64,000 bases of DNA, taken from the NCBI GenBank assembly GCA_964035575.1, contig OZ037857.1, positions 1,240,001 through 1,304,000 of the forward strand, read 5' to 3'. Source of the DNA: Rhynchopus sp. YZ270_cl-10 (taxonomy: Eukaryota; Euglenozoa; Diplonemea; Diplonemida; Diplonemidae). The position numbers and the translations under genes are program-made. Under the pieces are notes generated by a model. The model made no database searches. It saw only the letters and a program-made list of their open reading frames with translations, and had not been told where the DNA came from. Positions 9,803 through 18,185 of the stretch are shown here, piece after piece (position 1 is the first letter of the stretch; each line of letters opens with the position of its first letter).

Positions 9803-11504
9803 ATGTCCGGAGGGGGCGCGTCCATTCCGCCACCATTGACACATGGCGCTGCAGCACCTGTACAACGTGGCGACCATTCCATTGCGTTGCGTGTCATGCG
9901 GCTGCTGAGACCGGAGTTGGTGGTAGGGAAGAGTATGTACTTAGAGGAGGGGGATATCGGGTATGATGCTATAAGGCAGGAGGAGGAGGCGACGTGGGGG
10001 GGTGGGGCGGAGGTGTTGGGGTCGGATCTGCGGCTGCCGTCGTCGATTGGGCAGTTGCATGATGGGGAGTCGTTCAGAATATGTGTCAGCATCCACAACG
10101 TGTCGCCTGCAGACGTGACAAACGTCTCCTTAAAGGTCGAGCTCTCCACAGCGTCCAAACGCATCGCGCTCCTGACCCCCGACGCCAAGACCGGCATGAT
10201 GCCCTTATTCCGCTCCTCGGGCCACAGAGACTTCATCCTCGACCACCCTCTCCAAGAAGAGGGCCACCACGTTCTCATGTGCAACGTGACATACACAGAC
10301 GACAAAGAACCCCGCACCTTCAGAAAGATATTCAAATTCAACGTTGGGCGCACCGTTAAAATAAAGGACGTTAAGATATGGACGATCTCTGACTTTGGTA
10401 TGTTTTCTTCTTTATTTTTTATGGCTTTTAATTTTACTTTCAGCGCAAACCCTTTTCTTTTTGTGATATTTTTTGCACTTCCAACCCCCCTATTATAAAC
10501 ATTTCTATATCATTTTTTTTACAGTGATGGTTTCAGTCGAGCTGCAGAACACTTCTACAACACCGCTCTGCGTGAAGAGCAATTTCAGTCCCTCCGCGGG
10601 GTACGAACTGCTGGACATGCCTGCGGACAACAGCGACGTTTGGCAGGACGCGATGGCTATAGAAGAGGTGCGGAAGTCGCTGTTCCGGCTGATACCCAAC
10701 AAGGGCACTCAGCAAGCACCGTCACGAGGTGTGGGGCGGCTTGAGATTACATGGAGCGGACGCATGGGGGAATGCGGGCGTCTCGAGAGCACAGACATCC
10801 AACACCGCAGCTCGGACACAGCGCTCATAGAGATGACACACCTCCACATCCCCAACACCGTCAAGATCCACTCCTCCTTCGCCCTCCACGCCACGCTCGT
10901 CAACATCTCGCCAGACAAAGCCCCCCTCTCGCCCTACCTCATCCTCGAAGCCGACAAGCTGCACCCACTCTCCTTCACAGGCCCCTCACGCTACTTTATG
11001 GAAACGATAGACTACGGAAAGTCCTTGAATGTACAAATAACGTTAGTCGCATTAACTGCAGGGGTTCACGTATGTTATGTTTGTTTATTTGAGATGTGTC
11101 CACGAGAGGCATATTTTCAAGCTTCCTTTAGGCTGATTCAACAAAGATGCTCTAAGCCGAATTCAAACGGCACCTTCCCATTCCTGTTCTTGGTAGATGT
11201 CTGCAGGAGAGTCATATTCATCTTTCAACTTTTCGTTTTCTTCCACAAATCGCAACTCTCATTAAAAACTGACTTTATATTGTCAACCAAACAAAAAGCT
11301 TCTTTGGTGTGGCTGAAGGAGGGCGATTCGCACTTTTTCCGCACTTTTCCCGCCCCCTCATTCAGCCACACCATTCTTCCACATCGCAACACCACCCCCC
11401 CCTCACACCCACAGGAGGTAACCGGCATTGAAATGGTAGACGCACACACTGGGAAGCCGCTCATGGCTCCGCTTTCGGGCATACACATACAAGCCTTGCG
11501 GTAG
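9803..11504 (+). CDS. TRAPPC13: TRAPP complex subunit 13 (TRAPPC13)
   Basis: A subunit of the TRAPP tethering complex that acts in Golgi and autophagy membrane traffic. Exons 9803-10397, 10525-11069 and 11415-11504 give 409 aa, close to the roughly 417 aa of the human protein. Introns: GTATGT at 10398 (phase 1) and GTATGT at 11070 (phase 0). Family signatures in order: VMRLLRPEL near residue 32; DGESFRICVSIHN (usually GETF..YIS..N); VSLKVELST; HHVLMCNVTYTD; the diagnostic FRKIFKFNV at about 175; then DFVMVSVELQNTSTTP after intron 1. The start is 3 bases downstream of a polypyrimidine-AG. Intron 2 contains a 69-bp TIR element and a C-type motif. Without splicing the gene appears as two unrelated frames. 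Confidence 0.9.
11091..11130 (+). repeat. Dispersed short motif, C type (in TRAPPC13 intron 2)
   Basis: GATGTGTCCACGAGAGGCAT followed by ATTTTCAAGCTTCC. ATGTG...GCATAT-like arms flank a GAGA loop. Compare 27189, 58115 and 62965. Confidence 0.55.
11305..11373. mobile_element. 69-bp miniature TIR element (same family as 8757-9274)
   Basis: The same 13-bp TIRs (TGGTGTGGCTGAA and complement at 11361-11373) enclose a short GCACTTTTTCC core. A 5-bp TSD TTCTT lies at 11300-11304 and 11374-11378. It sits inside TRAPPC13 intron 2, so splicing should remove it. Confidence 0.85.
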
Positions 11505-12106
11505 GTCACACCCATTACAAAAAAAACTCTGCACACAGGGGGAGGGGCGCGCAAGGTGTCAGAGGACCGCCCTGGGAATGGGTCAGTGGATGGCCACACC
11601 CCCTGTCATCTCCTCTCTCTCTCTCTCTCTCTCCCTGCTAAACCCTCCTCCCTCCACCTCTTTTGTTAACTTCTATCGTGTGTGGCGTAGAGGGAGCCTA
11701 AGAAATGACTACCACATCTAAGGCTGGCATTGCCGAATAGCAATACTGCTATCCTTGGACTGTGGTAGTACACTGTGTTGGTGTTGTGTCGATTGGGGGG
11801 AAATACCGCCTAGCTGAACAAACGTACCGAGAGATGTGTTTCAAATGAGTCCCGAAGGGGTGGGGAGAAGGGGGTGGGGGGAAGAAGGAAGGTTTGCCGT
11901 TTAAGACGGGTTATCTTTGTGTAGTTCCCCTTCTGTGAAGCTTTTGGGTTGCCTAATAACCGAGGTGAGAAAGTAAAGAACTGCTCCTCTCTTTGCTTTG
12001 CATTTTCCCTCCCTCTTTTTCCCTCCCCCCAAAGTGTTTCTTAACACACAGACTACCCCACCTACCACATACCAGGCGCCCCCCTCCCTCTTCCCCCTCC
12101 TACACT
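11505..12106. other. Spacer TRAPPC13 to PUB-RING
   Basis: Contains a CT microsatellite (about 11613-11634), one structured-RNA-like inverted repeat (11708-11769) and a G-rich stretch. It ends in pyrimidine-rich leader sequence with several AGs before the next ATG. Confidence 0.55.
11708..11769. ncRNA. Candidate structured RNA (three-way junction)
   Basis: ACTACCACA at 11708 pairs perfectly with TGTGGTAGT at 11761. Inside, CTAAGG pairs with CCTTGG, and two hairpins follow: GGC-att-GCC and ATAGCA-atac-TGCTAT. The fold is compact in 62 bases, but I match it to no known RNA family. It may be a chance hairpin or a small unrecognised ncRNA. Confidence 0.25.
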
Positions 12107-12766
12107 ATGGCGCAAGACGCACTCTCCACCTTTGTCGTCATCCAAAAGCTTCGAGAGGAAGCCGGCACAGACGCTGCCGTCGCCTCTGCTCTGAGCACCC
12201 TGCTTTTAATCGCAGGAAACATTGTCAAAAACGGGGCGGAGCCGAAGTACCGCTTCATCAAAACAGGCAACAAGGTGTACCTCAGCAAGGTGGGGCTGTT
12301 TGGCTGCGCCGGCGAGCTTATGCGGCTCATAGGGTTTAGCAAGGTCGAGGGGGGGTGGGTGATGGAGGAGGGGGTGACACCGAGTACGGGAACCATGCGG
12401 GCTATGCGTGAACACCTAAGCAGCGAAACGATTGTGGGACGTGGCACCGAAGTTGTCGCGTCACGTATCCCCGACATTGGCGCCTCAGACGGAGACTTCA
12501 CCGAGGACGACTACGAAGCACTCCTCCAGCTCGATGCACAACCCGATGCCATGCTCCTCCGTGCCTCCCCGCAACGTGTCATCGCCGGTCTCCGCAACTC
12601 TGTCGCCCCCAAAGCCAGAACCTGCTATGTCTGTCTCGAAGCAATCACCTCAGGTACCCCAGAAGTATCTCTAGCCTGCGGGGACTCATTTCACCCAGAA
12701 TGCATCAAACGATGGGCCTCCGAATCAAGGTTTTGCCCTATCTGTAAACAGTCTTTAGATCAGTGA
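12107..12766 (+). CDS. PUB-domain RING E3 ubiquitin ligase
   Basis: A 219-aa protein with two modules. Residues about 12-105 match a PUB domain (STLLLIAGNIVKN, then EPKYRFIKTGNKVY and LMRLIGFSKVEGGW); PUB domains bind the tail of the p97/CDC48 ATPase. Residues 173-216 form a RING-H2-like finger, CYVC...LACGDSFHPECIKRW...CPIC. The usual His after the third Cys (C-x-H-x-F-H) is Asp here, so zinc site geometry may differ. Between them lies an acidic linker. Predicted role: ubiquitin ligase recruited to CDC48 in protein quality control. The chosen start (ACACTATGGCG) removes an implausible 38-residue Pro-rich extension. Single exon, soluble. Confidence 0.85.
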   Translation: MAQDALSTFVVIQKLREEAGTDAAVASALSTLLLIAGNIVKNGAEPKYRFIKTGNKVYLSKVGLFGCAGELMRLIGFSKVEGGWVMEEGVTPSTGTMRAMREHLSSETIVGRGTEVVASRIPDIGASDGDFTEDDYEALLQLDAQPDAMLLRASPQRVIAGLRNSVAPKARTCYVCLEAITSGTPEVSLACGDSFHPECIKRWASESRFCPICKQSLDQ

Positions 12767-13223
12767 GGAAGGGAGGAGGAGGGGAGGGGTTTAAACACAG
12801 TGCAATGTGTTGGTTTTTTGAAGAGAAAAAACAAAAAAAAAAATAGTGGAGGTCATCTTTGGATGTCTCTGATATAAACCAAATTTTGGAAGAAAAAAAT
12901 GTGACTTCGTGCAGCGTTTGCACAACCTTCTTTTTTTGACATGATGTGTGGTGTCTTCTCTAGACCATCTATTCATTCTTTCAATTTCCATTTTTTTTTT
13001 CTTTCTCTATTTTCATCTGCGTCTCTTACAACGGAGGTTGGATGGTATTGAGAATTGGGGGCATTTTTTTTTTTGTCTAACCAAACCCCCTTTTTTATGA
13101 ACGGATGTGCAGTGAGGGGAGGAGGGTGTAGCTTTGAAAAAAAAAAAAAAAAGACCCATGATACAGCTTAGGAAACATTGAAAGCGAACACATCTCCCCC
13201 CCTTTCGATTGCTCCACCTTACC
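12767..13223. other. Spacer
   Basis: A- and T-rich, with one E-type motif at 12843-12892. Nothing else is recognised. Confidence 0.5.
12843..12892 (+). repeat. Dispersed short motif, E type
   Basis: ATAGTGGAGGTCATCTTTGG, then ATGTCTCTGATATAAACCAA, a diverged copy of the E motif, placed about 75 bp after the PUB-RING stop codon. Confidence 0.45.
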
Positions 13224-13913
13224 ACTAAAAATTCTTGGCATCCTGCTTCCGCTTCCTCTTCCTCTTGGCATTCCTGGTCTTCTTCTTCGCTTCAGATGCC
13301 GTCACAGCTTTCTCGTTAGCCTCCGCTTGTAGCTCCGTATCGATTTTTTTTTCTTTTTTTTCAACTTCAATTATGCCGCCCTCAGTGCCTTTTTGGCGAT
13401 ATAAGTGGCCCTTCTCTCTTCCTTCTGCATCAAACGAAGACGAACTCGCTCTTTTCGTCGGTGGAGGCTCTCCCCGTTATTGTGTGGAATGAGGAACACC
13501 TCGCACCTTTCATCGCTAATGGGGATGGGCAAACCTCCAGGTTTCTCTCACCTTGGGGACTCAATCTGAAAGGTCCTTGCCAGGGCTGACCGTCGACTCC
13601 AGGCAGACACTTTCAATACGTGCACATGAACCTTCCTAGTGTTTTTGACACTTCGTTTTTCCGCGGGGGATGACAATACGGGTAACCCAAAACCCAACCC
13701 CAACTGCAGAATCGATTGTAACCCCCCCTCCCACAAAAAAAAATTTCGATCTGCGCTTCACATTTATTACTCAAATCATCCCCTCCCCAACACCCCCAGA
13801 TTTTTTTTTCTTCTATCATACCACCCCCTACCCTTTTTACACAACTTTAACAATTTTAACAACTTTCACTTTTTTATAAAGAAATCATACAAAACAACTC
13901 ACTTTTGAGGCAT
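13224..13913 (-). CDS. Possible small basic protein, multi-exon, frameshifted
   Basis: A tentative minus-strand gene. A short exon MPQK (13913-13903) ends at GTGAGT. It can splice to 13635-13552 (KVHVHVLKVSAWSRRSALAR) and, across a 36-base intron, to exon 13515 onward (CEVFLIPHNNGESLHRRKER). That frame stops at 13371. The overlapping +1 frame is coding-like, Lys-rich (KKKTRNAKRKRKRKQDAKNF) and stops at 13224. One base added in the A5 run near 13393 would join them, so a homopolymer error or a real frameshift is likely. The tail resembles PRKRIP1/DUF1168 nuclear proteins only loosely. It would be the only minus-strand gene here. Confidence 0.35.
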
Positions 13914-14018
13914 CTTTTATATAAAGTTAGCCACACTAGGAACCCCTAGAGAGGGGGGTCTGGACGTCAAAAAAAACCCTCATTTTCTCTCCTTTTCTTC
14001 AACCCCTTTAAAGCCATA

Positions 14019-15056
14019 ATGGAGATCGCTGTCGATCTTACTGCTTTGGGATTTGATGAGAATGTGGTTTGCAGTGTTTCAGAGAAGTCGACAGTATCTA
14101 CCCTCCGTGAACTGGCGTGCTCTTTGTGTTATGGTGTCGGACTGATTCTGTCACCTGCACACATAAGCCTTATGATACCCAACGCAGGCAACACAATGCA
14201 GTACGACAGCACCACCGACGGGGATATTCCTCTCTCTGAGACGTCTCTTGTACAGGGTAGTTCTGTGTGTGTATTGCGGTGTTGTAGAACGTTTTTTGAA
14301 GGGATTGTCTCGCATAATATACAGTACTGCAAAGAATCGCTCCCAGATTGGGCGTGGAATGATCTGGACCTTGTGAGGTCCGTTTTGGAACATTGTGCGC
14401 ACGATCTAGCAAACTGTCCGTCCTGGGTGTTGGAGGACCCAAACCTTGTTGAGGTGGCGGTCTCAGAGGATGGCATGCTCATCGTTGAAGCGGATGTCTC
14501 TTTACGAAAAAATCGCCAGGTGGTTTCTACTGCGGTATCGCAAAACGGAATGGCGTTGCAATACGCAGATAAAACACTTTGTGATGACATTGACATCGTT
14601 CTGATTGCAGTATCGCAAGCAGGCGCTGCGTTGCAGTTTGCATCTCCAAGGTTGCGGGCGTGTTTGGAGGTGGTGTCAAATGCGGTGAAGCAAAATGGTG
14701 GTGCATTGCGATATGTTCCTGTGGAGAGTGGGCTGCTTGGTGATAAGGAGTTAGTGTTGAAAGCTGTGTCGCATGTAGGGTGGGCACTGCGATACGCGGA
14801 GGAGTCAGTAAGGGATGATAAAGAAGTGGTGTCGGCAGCGATTTCACAATGTGCATGGGCGCTGGAAAGCGCGTCAGAGCGCTTGCAGGATGATGTTGCA
14901 ACGGTCCTGCTTGCCGCGGAACAAAACCCCCTTACCCTGAGATGCGCATCGAGACGAGTTATAACGCATGAAAAGTTAGCAGCGGCAGTCAAGGCCAGGT
15001 CTGCTGCGAAGCGATCGACACCACACAAGAGAGGAACCATAAAGTGGAAGGACTGA
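14019..15056 (+). CDS. DUF4116-repeat protein with ubiquitin-like N-terminus
   Basis: 345 aa, single exon. Residues about 1-90 look like a ubiquitin-fold (VSTLRELACSL, then ISLMIPNAG and SVCVLRC). Residues about 110-330 are six to eight tandem repeats of DUF4116 type with the pattern D.evV..AV...g.aL.yAs..lr.D (AVSQNGMALQYADKTLCDD, AVSHVGWALRYAEESVRDD). DUF4116 repeats occur in many protists and some giant viruses. Their function is unknown, presumably protein binding. A basic C-terminal tail ends in KWKD. No signal peptide or membrane segment. I am sure of the repeat family and only moderately sure of the ubiquitin-like domain. Confidence 0.8.
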   Translation: MEIAVDLTALGFDENVVCSVSEKSTVSTLRELACSLCYGVGLILSPAHISLMIPNAGNTMQYDSTTDGDIPLSETSLVQGSSVCVLRCCRTFFEGIVSHNIQYCKESLPDWAWNDLDLVRSVLEHCAHDLANCPSWVLEDPNLVEVAVSEDGMLIVEADVSLRKNRQVVSTAVSQNGMALQYADKTLCDDIDIVLIAVSQAGAALQFASPRLRACLEVVSNAVKQNGGALRYVPVESGLLGDKELVLKAVSHVGWALRYAEESVRDDKEVVSAAISQCAWALESASERLQDDVATVLLAAEQNPLTLRCASRRVITHEKLAAAVKARSAAKRSTPHKRGTIKWKD

Positions 15057-15725
15057 TTGGCGGTGGTGTGAACTATCCAATCCTAGCCTGTATTCAGATC
15101 TCACGTTTATGACACAGAAAAGCCCCTTTTTTTAATATCGAAATGGATGTGATGTATTGTGCTGCTAAATCCTTCAAAAAAGGATAATATTATAAAACAA
15201 TGCAACTCATAACGAACCCCTCTTCGTGCGTTTCTTTTTTAGTATTCCTTTTTTCAGAACTGATGTGTCTGCCTTGCGTGCTCTCCTCATTTTTTTTTTT
15301 CCTTTCCATTTTCCATTTTCCATATTTTTCTTTCCCTCTTAACTTCCAAACCGAACACCATTTCCACCTTTTCCCCCACATCCAATCCCGCATTTCCCTT
15401 CCTCTCCGCTTCACCCCAATCCTCCACTTACTCCACTACATTACCCTTGGTCAACCCCCACAACATCACACCATACCACATTCCAAAATAACCCAAGAAA
15501 CCCAAAATTTGGCCTTTATTTGAGCATTAACTTTGTGGTAATTCAACGCCTTTTTTGACAAACATATTAATTGACCGGCCCATACTTCATCCGATCATTT
15601 GACCTACTAGACGCGCACTTGCAACTGGCCAGAAGGTCACCCATATTTCTTCAAATCACCCTCCCCTCCTCTCTCCCCCTCTCTCCCTCCCCTCCCCCCC
15701 TTCACCCCCACACCAGAGTCCAACA
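15057..15725. other. Spacer DUF4116 to PARP-like gene
   Basis: T- and C-rich with no supported coding region. It ends in a long pyrimidine tract and ACACCAG nine bases before the next ATG, again acceptor-like. Confidence 0.5.
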
Positions 15726-17384
15726 ATGAACTGGACCTCAGTTGTATCGCGTGAGGAGGAAGGTTTGGATGCCGCTGTGTCGTATCGTACGTTGCCTGAA
15801 GAGCAGAGGGGGCTGAGGTACAAGACCTTTTCTGTGACAACGACGGTGCCTCATGAGCAGCAGCGACAGCCACCGCCACGCGCACAGACCGCACCGGAGC
15901 ACATCGGGAACGAAGCCCGACGCGCGCGGAGGCAACGAACGCACACCCGATCGCCCCCTCCTCCGCCAGCCGCATCGGGCCTCCCCTCCCCTACACTGAC
16001 CCCGCTGGCGGAGCACACCTCTGATTACTCTGAGGTTCTTCAGTACGTTGCTTCGTTCACGCAAACTGGGTTCTGTGTCTCTCAGGTACACAAAGTAGAG
16101 CAAAACGTTCCTATCACAGGCACACCACGTGGCACAACAAACTTCAAATTTGCAGGTGGATCCTTCGAAGAATGCCTGCACATGATACGCCACGGTGTTT
16201 CCAGTGTATACTCCTCAAAAGGCGGGTCTGTGTTGCTCCCCTTCGTCCACGGCAGTGAGTCAGAACGTATTGACATTGAGGAGTTCACAGGGATGGGGTT
16301 GTGTCTGTTGCTCTGTGAGGTTCCGTTGCCCAGCATATCAGGGTCAAAGTCGGTGAAGCAAGGGAAAAAAGCGAAGGGGAGATATACCTTCGCAGCAGTA
16401 TCGCATGCAAATGCGAAGTTGGTTGTACCCCGGTTTCTTATCCGTATGGTAAAGGAAGGTCCCGAAGCGTTGGAGACGAAACCTGCCGCTCATACTGTCT
16501 CGACACACACCGACATATTTGACAATGAAACAAGCGCCTTAGCCTCCAGCATCCTGTCAACTACCTGCCATGTTCACCCGACCCAACCTCTTGTCTTTTT
16601 TGACTCATCATCGCAAAACCTATTATGTCGTGTTTGTGTTGAGCATGCTGCACATTCTTTACCATTTTTTGAAGAAGATTCTGTTGTAGCGGTTCACGAA
16701 TTGACACAAGAAATGCAAAATCGAGCGCAAAGGGGCGTAGAGGAGGTGAGTAATGGAGTAAACGATGCGTCTACAGAATTAGCGAGAATTGCGAGGCTGC
16801 GAGGAGATGCCGAAGGGCGGGCCAATTATTTGGCGGAGGCTGTGAAACGGAAGTTGGATGTGCTGGTGGAGGGGCTACGCCGTGTGGCTGCAGTGGAGTT
16901 GGCGAAGGTGGCTTCGTGGAGAGAAGAGGTGACACGAACTTTGAATGACTGCAGTCGTCGTATTAACACCTATCTTGCCGATATGAAGCAGCAACGTGAT
17001 ACCCTCTCCTCCGCCCTTCACCTCTTTGACCAAGGCCTTACCAAAGAAGAAACCGGGACAATCGCAATCGCAACGCTCACCTCGCGTATAACCGACATCC
17101 TCGATTCGCTGTCTCACCACGCAAAGAAATGCAGCTCCGCACCACCTACAGAAGCTGACGTCGTGTCACCTCTCTTCTCTCACGAAGTTTTTTCTTCAGA
17201 AGGTTCAATTCAGATATGTAAAGTAGGTGGAGGAGGGGGAGGGGGAGGAGGTAACGGTAGTGAAGCATCGCGGAAAAATCGAGGAGTAAAGGATGGAAGG
17301 GAAGGGGTAGGGAAGTATGCACGCACAGTAGGTCGAATGTCGATATCGCAGCTTAAGGAAGGAAGAGGGGTGAAGGATGGATGA
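15726..17384 (+). CDS. PARP-like fold, B-box zinc finger, coiled-coil protein
   Basis: 552 aa in one frame. Residues about 99-242 resemble a PARP-type catalytic fold of the plant RCD1/SRO kind: TTNFKFAGGSFEECLHMIRHGV, then GMGLCLLLCEVPL and the closing KLVVPRFLIRM. The first triad His seems kept (H156), but the Tyr and Glu positions do not look conserved, so it is probably a non-catalytic scaffold, as proposed for RCD1. Residues about 279-310 are a B-box zinc finger (CHVHPTQPLVFFD, then LCRVCVEHAAH). Residues 325-440 form a long coiled coil, as in TRIM proteins, but no RING precedes the B-box. The C-terminus is Gly-rich and basic and may be partly unspliced. The B-box call is firm; the PARP call is moderate. 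Confidence 0.7.
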   Translation: MNWTSVVSREEEGLDAAVSYRTLPEEQRGLRYKTFSVTTTVPHEQQRQPPPRAQTAPEHIGNEARRARRQRTHTRSPPPPPAASGLPSPTLTPLAEHTSDYSEVLQYVASFTQTGFCVSQVHKVEQNVPITGTPRGTTNFKFAGGSFEECLHMIRHGVSSVYSSKGGSVLLPFVHGSESERIDIEEFTGMGLCLLLCEVPLPSISGSKSVKQGKKAKGRYTFAAVSHANAKLVVPRFLIRMVKEGPEALETKPAAHTVSTHTDIFDNETSALASSILSTTCHVHPTQPLVFFDSSSQNLLCRVCVEHAAHSLPFFEEDSVVAVHELTQEMQNRAQRGVEEVSNGVNDASTELARIARLRGDAEGRANYLAEAVKRKLDVLVEGLRRVAAVELAKVASWREEVTRTLNDCSRRINTYLADMKQQRDTLSSALHLFDQGLTKEETGTIAIATLTSRITDILDSLSHHAKKCSSAPPTEADVVSPLFSHEVFSSEGSIQICKVGGGGGGGGGNGSEASRKNRGVKDGREGVGKYARTVGRMSISQLKEGRGVKDG

Positions 17385-17404
17385 AAAAGGAGAAAAGAAA
17401 GTGG

Positions 17405-17452
17405 GGTTTGCACAACAGAACTACACTCTATCCAACAATTTATCATTAAAAA
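17405..17452 (+). repeat. Dispersed short motif, F type
   Basis: GTTTGCACAACAGAACTACA, then CCAACAATTTATCA, matching 392-447. It begins about 20 bp after the stop codon of the PARP-like gene. Confidence 0.6.
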
Positions 17453-17854
17453 AGGGGGCGCAAAATCTGTTGTTCTCAGCAAGATTTGGTGCGATTGGGG
17501 AGGGGGTTTTTTTTGGGTGGGGGAAAGCGGTGGGGGGTTCAGATCCGAGGAGATATCGGAAAATGGTTCTCTTTGGGTGTTAACATTATGGTGATATTTT
17601 TGTTCATCAGTAGGGTGAGGGCCCCACTGTCGGGCAGAAGGGGATGTCTAAGAGGTGTTGTGTTCCCCTTCCTCCCCCTTGCTCTCTTGTCTCGACAATC
17701 GTTAACTAAAGAGATTTGGTGAAGCGACTGTAATCGCACAACCCTTTGCGTACGGTAGTCGGTCTAAGGTCGTCTTACTAACAAACACAATAATGTGTTC
17801 ATCTTTCGGGGTTGCTGTCGTTATGTGCAAAGTCTGTTCTTTGGTCTTGGGTGG

Positions 17855-17908
17855 GGTGACTAAGCACAGCGAAGCTTAGATTCATCCCACCAAAACTTTC
17901 TCTTTTTA
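17855..17908 (+). repeat. Dispersed short motif, B type
   Basis: GGTGACTAAGCACAGCGAAG, in which CTAAGC and GCTTAG form a perfect stem, followed by ATTCATCC and AAAACTTTCTCTTTTT. One of the cleanest B copies. Confidence 0.6.
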
Positions 17909-18011
17909 TTCCTACCCCCTCGGGTTTGCCAACCCATTGTTCTTGTCATTACAAACACTTAAACTGAAATACCCCCAACCCGCCCTTCTTTCTTAGAGAT
18001 CAAAGCAACTA

Positions 18012-18095
18012 CCGTAATCGTAAAAATGTTCGACCGTAAAAAAAGGTCGAACTTACAACAAACATTTTCACGGTCGATAATTTGTACGAATACGG
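18012..18095. mobile_element. 84-bp TA-flanked TIR element (MITE)
   Basis: Inverted ends of about 28 bp (CCGTAATCGTAAAAATGTTC and a diverged complement) are flanked by TA at 18010-18011 and 18096-18097. It is related to 24358-24457. A TA target duplication suggests mobilisation by a Tc1/mariner-type transposase. Confidence 0.75.
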
Positions 18096-18185
18096 TACTT
18101 CATCTTAATCAAAACCCCTCACTCCCCTTTTTACCCCCAATTTTTCTGCTCATAAAAATTATAGGAGAAAACACAGACATAAACA

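Larger units (their letters stand above)
17385..18185. other. Spacer with motifs and a TA-flanked element
   Basis: Holds an F-type motif, a B-type motif and an 84-bp TIR element. No gene is supported. Confidence 0.6.

Noticed and set aside
14129-15040. 303-aa antisense frame opposite the DUF4116 gene
   Set aside because: Shadow of the repeat-containing sense gene; the sense frame has a recognised repeat family.
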